From an uncultured Lachnospiraceae bacterium (GTDB taxonomy: Bacteria > Bacillota > Clostridia > Lachnospirales > Lachnospiraceae): 53,732 bases of DNA. The notes under the pieces were generated by a model. The model was not told the DNA's origin. It saw nothing but the letters and a program-made list of their open reading frames with translations, and ran no database searches. Numbering within the stretch: position 1 is the stretch's first letter; every line of letters begins with the position of its first letter. Of this stretch, positions 42,449 through 51,831 are shown one piece after another. The position numbers and the translations under genes are program-made. The stretch lies in NCBI GenBank assembly GCA_947625205.1, contig CANQNN010000017.1:1-53732 (forward strand). Reading direction: 5' to 3'.

Positions 42449-44899
42449 ATGCTCGATCAACATCTTATTGCAAAGACGAGGCCGGTGGCCGATTCGGAAA
42501 ATATTATTATATCGGGAGATGTCCGGGTGACGGTTCTGTCCGACAGACTTTTCCGCGCTGAGAAATCTCCGGAAGGATTCTGCGATGAGGCGACACAGGC
42601 GGTGTGGTTTCGTGACATGGCTCCCGTGGGGCATTCGGTTTCGGAAAAGCCGGGGCGTATCTGTATCAGAACAGAGGCGGTAGATCTTGTCTTAAATACG
42701 GCAGATCTAAGCGGCCATGTCAGGCTCGGGAATGAGAAAGTACCGATCTGCAACTGCGGAAATCTGCTGGGAACATACCGGACGCTTGACGGCTGCGACG
42801 GAGGTACGTACATTCCGTATGACGGATCTTCACCGTATGACATCACGCTTGAAAACGGGGTCGTAGCGAGAAGCGGCGTGGCGGTCTTCGATGATTCCCA
42901 GAGCCTGATCCTGCGCGCGGACGGCACGCTTGCCGTAAGGAGCAATGCGGAAAAGGACATTTATATTTTTGCGTACGGCCACGATTACCGTGGGGCGCTG
43001 CGGGCGCTCTATCTGATTTGCGGTGCGACGCCGCTCATTCCACGGTATGCGCTGGGTAACTGGTGGAGCCGTTACTATGCCTATACAGAGCGTCAGTATC
43101 TGCATCTGCTCGATCGTTTTACCGACAGGGACATACCGCTTACCATAGCGACGATCGACATGGATTGGCATTGGTCTGTAACGCTTGACGAGCGTAAAGG
43201 CATCACACTTTCAGGCAGGAATGATGAATATCACGGCGGCGCCGACGGCTGGACCGGCTATAGCTGGAACACGGATCTTTTTCCGGATTACCGCGCTTTC
43301 TTAAATAAGATAAAAGAGCGCGGACTGAGGATAACATTAAATCTTCACCCGGCGCTGGGGGTCCGGTGGTTTGAGGATATGTATTCCGGGATGGCGCAGG
43401 CGGTTGGGATCGATCCTGCGACAGAAAAACAGGTGAAGTTTGACATGGCCGACGACCGTTTTATCAACGCCTATTTTTCTGTTCTGCATAAACCGTACGA
43501 GCATGACGGTGTGGATTTCTGGTGGATAGACTGGCAGCAGGGTACGCAGTCGGCATTGACGGGGCTTGACCCGCTGTGGGCGTTAAACCATTACCATACC
43601 CTTGACATTGCCAAGGAGAAAGAGCCGCTTATTCTGTCGCGCTATTGCGGTATTGGTTCGCACCGCTATCCGCTTGGCTTTTCGGGCGACACTTATGTTA
43701 CGTGGAAAACGTTAAAATATATGCCCTATTTTACAGCGACTGCATCCAACGCAGGATATACGTGGTGGAGTCATGACATCGGTGGGCACCAGAGAGGGGC
43801 GAAGGACGATGAGCTGTACGTGCGTTTTGTGCAGTTCGGCGTATTCAGTCCTATCAACCGTCTGCACTGTACGAGCTCCGAGGTCTTTTCCAAGGAACCG
43901 GTGATGTATATGAACGGAAGCGGCAGGATCGCAGAGGATTTTCTGCGGCTGCGGCACAGAATGATACCGCTTCTGTACTCTGCCTCGGTCGATACCCATG
44001 AGGCGGGAAGAGCGCTGTGCGAGCCGATGTACTACGAGTGCCCGGAAGAAGACGAAGCGTACGACTGTCCGCAGCAGTATCTTTTTGCGGGGAATCTGAT
44101 CGTTGCGCCCGTATGCAGCCAGACGGATAAGTCCGGTATGGCGAAGACCAATGTATGGCTGCCGGAGGGCGTCTGGACGGACCTGTTTACGGGGGACGAG
44201 TATCGCGGCGGCCGCTGGGTCAAAATGTACAGATGGTTGGACAGCCTGCCCGTGCTGGCAAAGGAGGGAGCGGTTGTTGTGTTCGATCATAATAAACACG
44301 GCAACAGCATAGAAAATCCGCAGATACTGGATGTGCTCGTATACAACGGAACAGGCGGCTATACACTCCACGAGGAGGAGAACGGCGTGCGGAAAGACAC
44401 CGTTTTTCATAGTGTGGACGATACAGGCGCCACAGCGGACAGTGTGGATGAGGCCGGAACGAAGAAGGGTGGCGCCGGCACAAAACACTGTCAGAAGCTA
44501 ACGATCGAACCGGCGGTATCTAGGATACTGCATCTGGAATTCAGAAATATTACGGAGGGCAGCGTTACGGTCACCAAAGACGGTCAGACTGTGGACGCTG
44601 CCGCCGATCATGAGGATTTTCTGGCAGTCGAATTGTCCGTGGAAGCGGGAGCAAAGTATGAGGTCAGGGTATCATATGAGAAGGATGCCGCACGTAAAGC
44701 ATATGAGCGGATCAGATATAACCTTCTGCGCTTTGAGGTTAGAACTGCTGTCAAAGACGAACTGTACGGCGCGCTTTGCACGGCATTGGAGCATGGGAAA
44801 AAGAACGGTGTGAAGAAGAGTGAGATGAAAAAGATCATCGCGGGTGCAGATATGCCCGGGCGGTATCGCAAACGACTGGCGGAAAGTCTTGGAATGTGA
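42449..44899 (+). CDS. glycoside hydrolase family 31 enzyme with C-terminal extension
   Basis: 816 residues without a signal peptide. The catalytic barrel shows IDMDWHWSVT, the nucleophile in DFWWIDWQQGTQS (Asp361) and the acid/base in WWSHDIGGHQ (Asp443), which are the GH31 hallmarks. GH31 members are alpha-glucosidases or alpha-xylosidases acting on oligosaccharides. The last 70-100 residues (RKAYERIRYNLLRFEVRTAV onward) are helical, Lys-rich and not part of the usual GH31 core. Upstream, AAGGAG serves a two-codon frame at 42439 that ends just before this ATG, an odd start region. Confidence 0.9.
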   Translation: MLDQHLIAKTRPVADSENIIISGDVRVTVLSDRLFRAEKSPEGFCDEATQAVWFRDMAPVGHSVSEKPGRICIRTEAVDLVLNTADLSGHVRLGNEKVPICNCGNLLGTYRTLDGCDGGTYIPYDGSSPYDITLENGVVARSGVAVFDDSQSLILRADGTLAVRSNAEKDIYIFAYGHDYRGALRALYLICGATPLIPRYALGNWWSRYYAYTERQYLHLLDRFTDRDIPLTIATIDMDWHWSVTLDERKGITLSGRNDEYHGGADGWTGYSWNTDLFPDYRAFLNKIKERGLRITLNLHPALGVRWFEDMYSGMAQAVGIDPATEKQVKFDMADDRFINAYFSVLHKPYEHDGVDFWWIDWQQGTQSALTGLDPLWALNHYHTLDIAKEKEPLILSRYCGIGSHRYPLGFSGDTYVTWKTLKYMPYFTATASNAGYTWWSHDIGGHQRGAKDDELYVRFVQFGVFSPINRLHCTSSEVFSKEPVMYMNGSGRIAEDFLRLRHRMIPLLYSASVDTHEAGRALCEPMYYECPEEDEAYDCPQQYLFAGNLIVAPVCSQTDKSGMAKTNVWLPEGVWTDLFTGDEYRGGRWVKMYRWLDSLPVLAKEGAVVVFDHNKHGNSIENPQILDVLVYNGTGGYTLHEEENGVRKDTVFHSVDDTGATADSVDEAGTKKGGAGTKHCQKLTIEPAVSRILHLEFRNITEGSVTVTKDGQTVDAAADHEDFLAVELSVEAGAKYEVRVSYEKDAARKAYERIRYNLLRFEVRTAVKDELYGALCTALEHGKKNGVKKSEMKKIIAGADMPGRYRKRLAESLGM

Positions 44900-44935
44900 G
44901 ACCTGGCAGGATGCCAGGCGCCGGTTTGCTTAGAG

Positions 44936-45024
44936 CGGAGATGGAGGGAGTCGAACCCTCGCGCCGGTTTGAGCCGACCTGTCGCTTTTCGAGAGCGATC
45001 TCTTCACCACTTGAGTACATCTCC
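44936..45024 (-). tRNA. tRNA-Ser(CGA)
   Basis: On the minus strand GGAGATG and CATCTCC form the acceptor stem with discriminator G, and the variable arm is long, as in class II tRNAs. The anticodon stem TCGCT/AGCGA encloses CTCGAAA, with anticodon CGA reading UCG. The T arm shows GGTTCGACTCC. The 3' CCA is not encoded. Confidence 0.95.
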
Positions 45025-45148
45025 GTATGGTGATAAAATATTAAAAAAGAGTGGAAAGCCTGTCCGTACTTATATGATTATAATTTGTATTTTGGCGAAT
45101 GTCCACTGTTTTTCTTAAAACTTCTGTAATCCGGGAGAGAGCACATCC

Positions 45149-45649
45149 ATGACGCAGGACGAAAAGTACATGAAAGAAGCGTTAAAGCAGGCAAAAAAAG
45201 CATATGATCTGGGCGAAGTGCCGATCGGTTGTGTGATCGTTTATCAGGACAGGATCATAGGCAGAGGATATAACCGGCGCAATACCGACAGGAACACGCT
45301 TGCCCATGCGGAGATCACAGCGATCAATAAGGCGAGTAAAAAAATGCATGACTGGCGGCTGGAGGGCTGTACCCTGTATGTTACGCTGGAGCCGTGCCAG
45401 ATGTGCGCCGGGGCTATTGTACAGGCGCGGGTCACGGAGGTCGTCATGGGGACTATGAATCCGAAAGCGGGCTGCGGCGGCTCCATTCTGAATATTCTGG
45501 AGATGCCTGAATTTAATCATCAGGTACAGGTGCGGCGGGGCGTGCTTGCCGGAGAGTGTACAGACATGCTGATGTCTTTTTTTAAGGAGCTCAGAATACG
45601 CAACAAACAGGAAAAAGAGCTGAGGAAGGCGAACAAGATTCAGTTGTGA
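45149..45649 (+). CDS. tadA: tRNA-specific adenosine deaminase
   Basis: 166 residues. The zinc site HAEITAINKAS (His/Glu about 53-55) and PCQMCAGAIVQAR (about 83-95) define the cytidine/deoxycytidylate deaminase fold, with the MNPKAGCGGS segment typical of TadA. It converts A34 to inosine in tRNA-Arg(ACG), letting one tRNA read three codons. The gene follows the tRNA-Ser gene on the other strand and precedes pfkA. Confidence 0.95.
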   Translation: MTQDEKYMKEALKQAKKAYDLGEVPIGCVIVYQDRIIGRGYNRRNTDRNTLAHAEITAINKASKKMHDWRLEGCTLYVTLEPCQMCAGAIVQARVTEVVMGTMNPKAGCGGSILNILEMPEFNHQVQVRRGVLAGECTDMLMSFFKELRIRNKQEKELRKANKIQL

Positions 45650-45672
45650 TGCGGGCCGGAATGAGATATAAT
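45644..45672 (+). promoter_or_regulatory. promoter of pfkA
   Basis: TTGTGA (45644-45649), a 17-base spacer and a consensus TATAAT (45667-45672), 53 bases before the pfkA start. The -35 overlaps the tadA stop codon. Confidence 0.75.
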
Positions 45673-45724
45673 AGACACAGACTGCTGAGTACATAATAAG
45701 TATAATTATCAAGGAGGGATTGCA

Positions 45725-46798
45725 ATGAAGAGAATAGGTATGCTGACCAGCGGCGGCGACTGTCAGGCGCTCAATGCGGCTATGCGCGGCGTGGTGAAAT
45801 GTTTATCCTGCAGTGAAGAAGCGGTTGAGATCTACGGATTTTTAGACGGATACAAGGGGCTTATTTACGGCAATTTCCGTATGCTGACGGGTAACGATTT
45901 CGCGGGTATTCTGACCAAGGGCGGTACGATCCTCGGCAGTTCCAGAACGCCTTTTAAACTGATGCGTGAGCCGGACGAGAACGGTCTGGATAAAGTGGAA
46001 GCGATGAAGCAGAATTATTACAAGCTGCAACTTGACTGTCTGGTTATACTGGGCGGTAACGGCACGCATAAGACGGCGAATCTGCTGCGCGAGGAAGGAC
46101 TGAATGTGATCACGCTGCCGAAGACGATCGATAACGATCTGTGGGGCACCGACATGACATTCGGTTTCCAGAGTGCGGTTGATATTGCGACAGACTGCAT
46201 AGACTGTATTCATACTACGGCTTCTTCCCACGGACGTATTTTTATTGTTGAAGTGATGGGACACAAGGTAGGATGGCTGACGCTCAATGCCGGTATGGCG
46301 GGCGGCGCGGATATCATTCTGATTCCGGAGATCCCTTATGATATAAACAAGATCATCGATGCGATCAATGCGCGCGAGGCGAGGGGCTCCAGATTCACGA
46401 TCATGGCGGTCGCAGAAGGTGCGATCTCCAAAGAAGACGCCAAATTATCCAAGAAAGAATACAAAGAGAAGCTGAAGAATTATCCGTATCCTTCCGTCTC
46501 CTATGAGATCGCGGACGAGATTCAGAAGAGGAGTGGCAAGGAGGTGCGCGTCACGGTTCCGGGACATACACAGCGGGGCGGAAGTCCGTGCCCTTATGAC
46601 CGTGTGTTTGCGACAAGACTCGGCGCGGAGGCAGGCAAGCTGATCCTGCAGGGCGAGTACGGATTCATGGTTGGATATAAGAACAGGGAGATCGTGCGCG
46701 TACCGCTTGAAGAGGTAGCGGGCAAGCTGAAGATGGTATCACCGGACGCATCGATCGTTCAGGAAGCGAAGATGGTAGGTATCAGCTTCGGCGATTGA
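45725..46798 (+). CDS. pfkA: 6-phosphofructokinase (group III, donor type uncertain)
   Basis: 357 residues, AAGGAGGG upstream. The catalytic core is MLTSGGDCQALNAAMRG, then ILGGNGTHKTANLL (about 99-112) and LPKTIDNDLWGTDMTFG (about 131-147). At the donor site Gly in GGNGT is as in ATP-dependent enzymes, whereas the Lys in PKTIDND is as in pyrophosphate-dependent ones. This mixed combination is known in group III enzymes, which can use either donor. It phosphorylates fructose 6-phosphate in glycolysis. dnaX follows 27 bases later. Confidence 0.92.
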   Translation: MKRIGMLTSGGDCQALNAAMRGVVKCLSCSEEAVEIYGFLDGYKGLIYGNFRMLTGNDFAGILTKGGTILGSSRTPFKLMREPDENGLDKVEAMKQNYYKLQLDCLVILGGNGTHKTANLLREEGLNVITLPKTIDNDLWGTDMTFGFQSAVDIATDCIDCIHTTASSHGRIFIVEVMGHKVGWLTLNAGMAGGADIILIPEIPYDINKIIDAINAREARGSRFTIMAVAEGAISKEDAKLSKKEYKEKLKNYPYPSVSYEIADEIQKRSGKEVRVTVPGHTQRGGSPCPYDRVFATRLGAEAGKLILQGEYGFMVGYKNREIVRVPLEEVAGKLKMVSPDASIVQEAKMVGISFGD

Positions 46799-46825
46799 TG
46801 ACTACAGGAAAGGTAAGGAGAAGTC

Positions 46826-48424
46826 ATGTCCTATGTGGCTCTTTATCGAAAGTTCCGCCCGGATCATTTCGAGGATGTAAAAGGACAGGAGCATATTGTC
46901 ACTACATTACAGAATCAAATCAAGGCAGAGCGGGTCGGGCATGCTTATCTGTTCTGCGGAACGCGCGGAACGGGTAAAACAACGGTCGCCAAGATCCTTG
47001 CAAAAGCAGTGAACTGCGAACACCCCGTGGAGGGAAGCCCCTGCGGGGAATGCGCTTCCTGCAAAGCGATCGCGGCGGGCGTCAGCATGAATGTGATCGA
47101 GATCGATGCGGCGTCAAATAACGGTGTTGACAATATCAGGGAGATCATTGACGAGGTGGCGTATTCCCCGGCGGAAGGGAAATACAAGGTATACATTATC
47201 GATGAGGTTCACATGCTGTCGCCCGGCGCTTTCAATGCGCTTCTAAAGACTCTGGAAGAACCTCCGTCATATGTTATCTTTATACTGGCGACTACAGAGG
47301 TGCACAAGATACCGATCACGATACTGTCCCGGTGCCAGCGGTATGACTTTAAGAGAATAACGATTGACACGATCACGACCAGACTGCAAGAGCTGATGGA
47401 GACAGAGCAGGTCCAGGTCGAGGAAAAAGCGCTCCGGTATATTGCCAGGGTGGCGGATGGTTCCATGCGGGATGCGCTGAGTCTTCTGGATCAATGCATC
47501 GCCTTTCATTACGGACAGGTGCTGACCTACGACAAGGTGCTGGATGTGCTGGGCGCTGTGGACACGGAGGTGTTTGGAAGGCTGCTTCGGTTTGTGCTGG
47601 ACCAGAATGTGTCGGGCTGTATCGGACTGCTGGAAGAGATCGTGATGCAGGGCAGGGAGTTGCCGCAGTTTGTGGCTGATTTTACATGGTATTTGCGGAA
47701 TCTTCTTTTGCTTAAGGCCTCTGACGACATTGAGGATGTGATAGATGTTTCTACTGAAAATCTCGTCAGGCTGCGAGAAGAAGCGGCCATGCTGGGGACA
47801 GATACGATCATGCGGTATATCCGTATATTTTCCGAGTTGTCGGGGCAGATCAGATATGCGGCGCAGAAACGTATTCTGATAGAGATCGCGCTGATAAAGC
47901 TTTGCCGTCCTGATATGGAAAGCGATCTTGTCTCTGTTGCGGAGCGTGTCAGAATAGTGGAAGATAAGATTGCAAAGGGCGTTCCCGTTATGCCTGGGGG
48001 AACAGACGGCGCAGGAGCAGGTGCGGCTTCGGCTGCATATGCTGACGCAGGCGGTGCGGGTAGTACTGCTGCGGACCGGCCGCCGCTGCCAAAGGCTATA
48101 CCGGAGGATGTGCGTACAGCCGTGGAAAGATGGCAGCAGATCGTGGGCCAGACATCTATGCCGATGCGGCAGTACCTCAAAAACGCGGGTCTGAGTCTGG
48201 GCGGAGACAATAAACTGATGGTGGTTGTGAAGGACGGTCTTGCCGCAGATTATTTTATGAAGCAGGAAGGTCATACGGAATTACTGACGCAGCTGGTGTC
48301 ACAGGCTGTCGGCAAAGAAATCGAGGTAACGATCCGGAGTGTTCCGGACAGAGAGACCTTTGTTCAGAACTATGTGGATTTAGGGCAGGTCATCCATATG
48401 GATATAGAAATAGAAGACGAATAG
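46826..48424 (+). CDS. dnaX: DNA polymerase III subunit gamma/tau
   Basis: 532 residues. Walker A is GTRGTGKTTVAKI (about 44-56), followed by four zinc-binding Cys (CEHPVEGSPCGECASCKA), Walker B YIIDEVHMLS and sensor 1 LATTEVHKIP. The C-terminal part has a Gly/Ala-rich linker (about 395-420) and a domain ending MDIEIEDE. It loads the beta clamp and bridges polymerase cores. No A-rich slippery site is visible, so a shorter gamma form is not predicted. The order dnaX-ybaB-recR is widely conserved. Confidence 0.96.
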   Translation: MSYVALYRKFRPDHFEDVKGQEHIVTTLQNQIKAERVGHAYLFCGTRGTGKTTVAKILAKAVNCEHPVEGSPCGECASCKAIAAGVSMNVIEIDAASNNGVDNIREIIDEVAYSPAEGKYKVYIIDEVHMLSPGAFNALLKTLEEPPSYVIFILATTEVHKIPITILSRCQRYDFKRITIDTITTRLQELMETEQVQVEEKALRYIARVADGSMRDALSLLDQCIAFHYGQVLTYDKVLDVLGAVDTEVFGRLLRFVLDQNVSGCIGLLEEIVMQGRELPQFVADFTWYLRNLLLLKASDDIEDVIDVSTENLVRLREEAAMLGTDTIMRYIRIFSELSGQIRYAAQKRILIEIALIKLCRPDMESDLVSVAERVRIVEDKIAKGVPVMPGGTDGAGAGAASAAYADAGGAGSTAADRPPLPKAIPEDVRTAVERWQQIVGQTSMPMRQYLKNAGLSLGGDNKLMVVVKDGLAADYFMKQEGHTELLTQLVSQAVGKEIEVTIRSVPDRETFVQNYVDLGQVIHMDIEIEDE

Positions 48425-48442
48425 AAAGGGCAGGAAATTAAC

Positions 48443-48787
48443 ATGGCAAAACGCGGAGGATTCCCTGGCGGCATGCCGGGCAACATGAGCAATCTGATGA
48501 AGCAGGCGCAGCGGATGCAGCGCCAGATGGAGGAAAGCCAGAAAGAACTGGAAGTAAAGGAGTTCGTGGCGAAAGCCGGCGGCGGTGCGGTTGAGGTGAC
48601 AGTGACCGGTAAGAAAGAGGTAACCGGGGTAAAGCTGTCCGGGGAAGTGGTCGATCCTGATGATATCGAGATGCTGGAGGATCTTATTATGGCGGCGGTC
48701 AATGAGGCGCTGCGTATGGCCGATGAGGCGGGCGCCGAGGTGATGAACAAGATGACGGGCGGTCTGGGCGGAGGATTTCCGTTCTGA
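48443..48787 (+). CDS. ybaB: YbaB/EbfC family nucleoid-associated protein
   Basis: 114 residues: Gly/Met-rich opening [20 protein letters not shown], a helix ([20 protein letters not shown]) and a beta strand [13 protein letters not shown]; it ends GGFPF. It binds DNA as a dimer. It sits between dnaX and recR, overlapping recR by one base (TGATG). Confidence 0.96.
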   Translation: MAKRGGFPGGMPGNMSNLMKQAQRMQRQMEESQKELEVKEFVAKAGGGAVEVTVTGKKEVTGVKLSGEVVDPDDIEMLEDLIMAAVNEALRMADEAGAEVMNKMTGGLGGGFPF

Positions 48788-49383
48788 TGGAACTGTACAG
48801 CGGATATATCAACAAGTTAATCGAGGAGCTGGCAGGTCTGCCCGGAATAGGTTCCAAGTCGGCGCAGAGACTGGCCTTTCATTTGATCAATATGCCGCAG
48901 GGCAGGGTGGAGAGGCTGGCGCATGCGATTCTCGATGCAAAGCAGAATGTCAGATACTGTACGGAGTGCTATACGCTGACGGATCAGGATGTGTGCCCGG
49001 TCTGCGCTAATGTAAACAGGGACCACACAACGATCATGGTGGTGGAGAATGCAAGAGACCTGGCCGCATATGAGAAGACAGGTAAATATGAAGGCGTTTA
49101 CCATGTGCTTCACGGGGCGATCTCTCCGATGCTTGGCATAGGACCGGGTGATATTAAGCTGAAAGAACTGATGAAACGTTTGGAAGGCGATGTGAAAGAG
49201 GTAATCATCGCAACCAATTCCAGCCTGGAGGGTGAGACAACGGCTATGTATATCAGCAAGCTTATAAAACCGACAGGGATCAGGGTGACAAGAATTGCCA
49301 GCGGCGTGCCGGTCGGCGGTGATCTGGAGTATATTGATGAAGTCACGCTGTTGCGTGCCCTTGAGGGGAGAGTCGAACTGTAG
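48787..49383 (+). CDS. recR: recombination mediator protein RecR
   Basis: 198 residues: helix-hairpin-helix LAGLPGIGSKSAQRLAFH, a four-Cys zinc finger (YCTECYTLTDQDVCPVCA, about 57-74), the TOPRIM domain (IMVVENARDLAAYEKTGKY, about 80-98) and a C-terminal GVPVGGDLEYIDEVTLLRAL. RecR loads RecA at gaps with RecO/RecF. Its ATG overlaps the ybaB stop. Confidence 0.97.
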   Translation: MELYSGYINKLIEELAGLPGIGSKSAQRLAFHLINMPQGRVERLAHAILDAKQNVRYCTECYTLTDQDVCPVCANVNRDHTTIMVVENARDLAAYEKTGKYEGVYHVLHGAISPMLGIGPGDIKLKELMKRLEGDVKEVIIATNSSLEGETTAMYISKLIKPTGIRVTRIASGVPVGGDLEYIDEVTLLRALEGRVEL

Positions 49384-49449
49384 CGCTGCCTGGACACTGG
49401 CGGCAGACAGACACTGACTGATGCAAAAATATAAATGACGGAGGCGCAT

Positions 49450-50490
49450 ATGAGCGTAGTAAAAGAAAAATTCGGAACAACAAAGTGTGGAAAAGATGTG
49501 TATGCTTATACATTGACTAATTCGGCGGGTATGTCGGCCAGGATCATCAATTACGGAGCGATTCTGGTAAATCTGATGGTGCCGGATAAAAACGGTAAAG
49601 TAGATGATGTGGTGCTTGGCTTTGACACGCTGGAAGGATATTTTGGGAACGGCAGCTTCTTTGGGGCAACCATTGGCCCGAGCGCGAACAGAATAGCGGG
49701 GGCGTCTTTTGAGATTGACGGCAGGACATATCATATTGATGTCAATGACGGGGCGAACAACCTGCACAGCCATATGGAGGACGGTTATCACAAGCGCGTA
49801 TGGGATGCTGTTGCCGGAACGGACAGCGTGACACTTACGCTGGAGGGAAAAGACGGGGAAATGGGTTTTCCCGGAAATAAAAAAATAACGATGGTATATA
49901 GTCTGTCTGAGGACAACGAACTAAAACTGAGTTATCACGCAACGTCTGATGCCGATACGATCGTAAACCTGACAAATCATACATATTTTAATCTGTCGGG
50001 GCACAGAGCTGGCAAGATTGAGGATCATCTTCTTAAGCTGAATGCAACGCATTACACTCCGGTCGTTGCGGGCGCCATCCCTACGGGTGAGATTGCGCCG
50101 GTAGCGGGCACGCCGATGGATTTTACGAAGATGAAGCCGGTCGGACAGGATATCAACGCTGACTTTGAACAGCTTAAGCTTACGAAAGGCTATGACCATA
50201 ACTTTGTGATCGACGGCGCTGACGGAACGCTTCGTGAGATAGCAGAGGTATACGATCCGAAGAGCGGAAGACGGATGAAGGCGTTTACGGATCTCCCCGG
50301 CGTACAGTTTTATGCGGGCAATTGCATTGGCGTAGAGACGGGTAAAGATAATACCGAATATGGTCCCCGTATGGGACTGTGCCTCGAGACACAGTATTAT
50401 CCGGATAACATTCATCATGCGAATTTCCCGCAGGCAGTGTTCGGACCCGGCAAAGACTATAGCGCTGTAACGGTATACCAATTCAGCTGA
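49450..50490 (+). CDS. galM: aldose 1-epimerase
   Basis: The start is set at ATG 49450, where GGAGG lies 5 bases upstream; an in-frame ATG at 49435 has no proper site. 346 residues of the galactose mutarotase family: FGATIGPSANRIAGA, the catalytic His in NLTNHTYFNLSGH (about 172) and the base Glu in GLCLETQYYPD (about 312). It interconverts alpha and beta sugar anomers in the cytosol and helps feed sugars into glycolysis. Confidence 0.94.
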   Translation: MSVVKEKFGTTKCGKDVYAYTLTNSAGMSARIINYGAILVNLMVPDKNGKVDDVVLGFDTLEGYFGNGSFFGATIGPSANRIAGASFEIDGRTYHIDVNDGANNLHSHMEDGYHKRVWDAVAGTDSVTLTLEGKDGEMGFPGNKKITMVYSLSEDNELKLSYHATSDADTIVNLTNHTYFNLSGHRAGKIEDHLLKLNATHYTPVVAGAIPTGEIAPVAGTPMDFTKMKPVGQDINADFEQLKLTKGYDHNFVIDGADGTLREIAEVYDPKSGRRMKAFTDLPGVQFYAGNCIGVETGKDNTEYGPRMGLCLETQYYPDNIHHANFPQAVFGPGKDYSAVTVYQFS

Positions 50491-50503
50491 AGATCGTTTT
50501 CAG

Positions 50504-50535
50504 GGGACATGGCCGTCAGATGCCATGTCTCTTTT
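50504..50535 (+). terminator. terminator after galM
   Basis: GACATGG and CCATGTC form a 7-bp stem (loop 10 bases) followed by TCTTTT. Confidence 0.6.
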
Positions 50536-50574
50536 CGGTCATCGCGGATTTTGCGCTTTTTTTCGGAAAAGACA

Positions 50575-50583
50575 TGCTATAAT
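50575..50583 (+). promoter_or_regulatory. extended -10 promoter of the LysM gene cluster
   Basis: TGCTATAAT (TG plus one base plus TATAAT at 50578-50583), 44 bases before the LysM protein start. The -35 region is a T run without a clear match. Confidence 0.6.
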
Positions 50584-50626
50584 AAATTCAGGCAGTATAT
50601 ATATCTTCGGAATTGGAGTGAATGTA

Positions 50627-51772
50627 ATGAGTTTGACACCGGTTATCATTCACAAAGGAAGAAGAGAAGAGAAGTACAGAATCTATGTAGAGGACTATGT
50701 TTTGTCCTTTTTAAAAGAGGAGACCGGAACGCTGGAGGTGGCGGAGTTTTCTTTTTACGGATACCGGCAAAATGCAAACAGGCAATACCGGATATACGGA
50801 GCGGGCCGCGGCAGGGATTTGGCTGTTTTTGACAAGTATGATCGGCTTGACGAGATAGGATGCCGTCTTACACAGGCAGGACCCGTTTTTCTTGTGAGAG
50901 AAGAAAACAATATAATATATGAAGTTAAAGGATACGATGTTTTTTATCAGGCTAATGCGGAAATGCAAAATTACCTGATTGACAGGCACAGAGAATCCGG
51001 TACGAATAAACAGCAGACAAGGACGGCTGATCAGTCCGGGAACGCCGATACCTGTAATACATATGGTGATACATATGGTCCGATACCGGACGATGGCAGA
51101 TCGCCTCATGCCCGGTCGTCTTATGACGGGACGAAATACAGCAGGGCGCCGCATAATATGATCTCAGCCCAGCTTTGCGTCATTCTGGTTGTGCTGGTTG
51201 CGATCGCCATTAATTCCACAAACAGCTACGATAAGATGGTGACATTAAACCAGTCCGCCGAAGAAGTGTTTTTTGCTATGGAGAATCAGGAGGCCCGGGA
51301 TACAGCCGCTACAGATGAGGTACAGGATGATATTGCCGTAACGCGGGACGATGCGCGGGAGGAGGATGCTCTGAAGCTGGTTGCTTTGGAAAACAGAGAC
51401 AGGGAAGCTTCAGAACAGGAAGAGGATGCGGATACAGCGGAGCCGGAGAATTCACCGGAGGCGGTGACGGGCGAAGATGCAGCCGCCGCGGATACGGTCA
51501 ATAATGATACGGCGGATAAGGATGCGCCGGACGGAGATGCCGCAGAGACGGAAGATGAGGACGGCGGCGGACCGGCGGCAGAATCGTACGATGAGGTCGA
51601 GGCGCTTTCCAGAAACGTGGCAAGGTATTATGAGGTCGAAAGAGGGGACACCCTGTATACGATCAGTAAAGAGATATACGGCGATACAGATCATGTAAGC
51701 GATATTTGCGAGATAAACAAAATATCCGATCCCGATCATATACGCTACGGACAAAAAATAATATTGCCATAG
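50627..51772 (+). CDS. single-pass membrane protein with C-terminal LysM domain
   Basis: The start at 50627 has GGAG 8 bases upstream; an earlier in-frame ATG lies ahead of the -10 box. 381 residues: a cytoplasmic beta-rich domain (about 1-115, VIIHKGRREEKYRIYVEDYV and FSFYGYRQNANRQYRIYG), a helix (about 182-200, LCVILVVLVAIAI), an acidic extracellular linker and a C-terminal LysM (VERGDTLYTISKEIYG, then INKISDPDHIRYGQKIILP). LysM binds peptidoglycan, so it spans from cytosol to wall. The next gene begins 60 bases later. Confidence 0.85.
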   Translation: MSLTPVIIHKGRREEKYRIYVEDYVLSFLKEETGTLEVAEFSFYGYRQNANRQYRIYGAGRGRDLAVFDKYDRLDEIGCRLTQAGPVFLVREENNIIYEVKGYDVFYQANAEMQNYLIDRHRESGTNKQQTRTADQSGNADTCNTYGDTYGPIPDDGRSPHARSSYDGTKYSRAPHNMISAQLCVILVVLVAIAINSTNSYDKMVTLNQSAEEVFFAMENQEARDTAATDEVQDDIAVTRDDAREEDALKLVALENRDREASEQEEDADTAEPENSPEAVTGEDAAAADTVNNDTADKDAPDGDAAETEDEDGGGPAAESYDEVEALSRNVARYYEVERGDTLYTISKEIYGDTDHVSDICEINKISDPDHIRYGQKIILP

Positions 51773-51831
51773 ATAGGTACAGGGTATGGCAGGCTCCACG
51801 CAGACGTTTGTGCGGGGAAGAGGAACAACGT

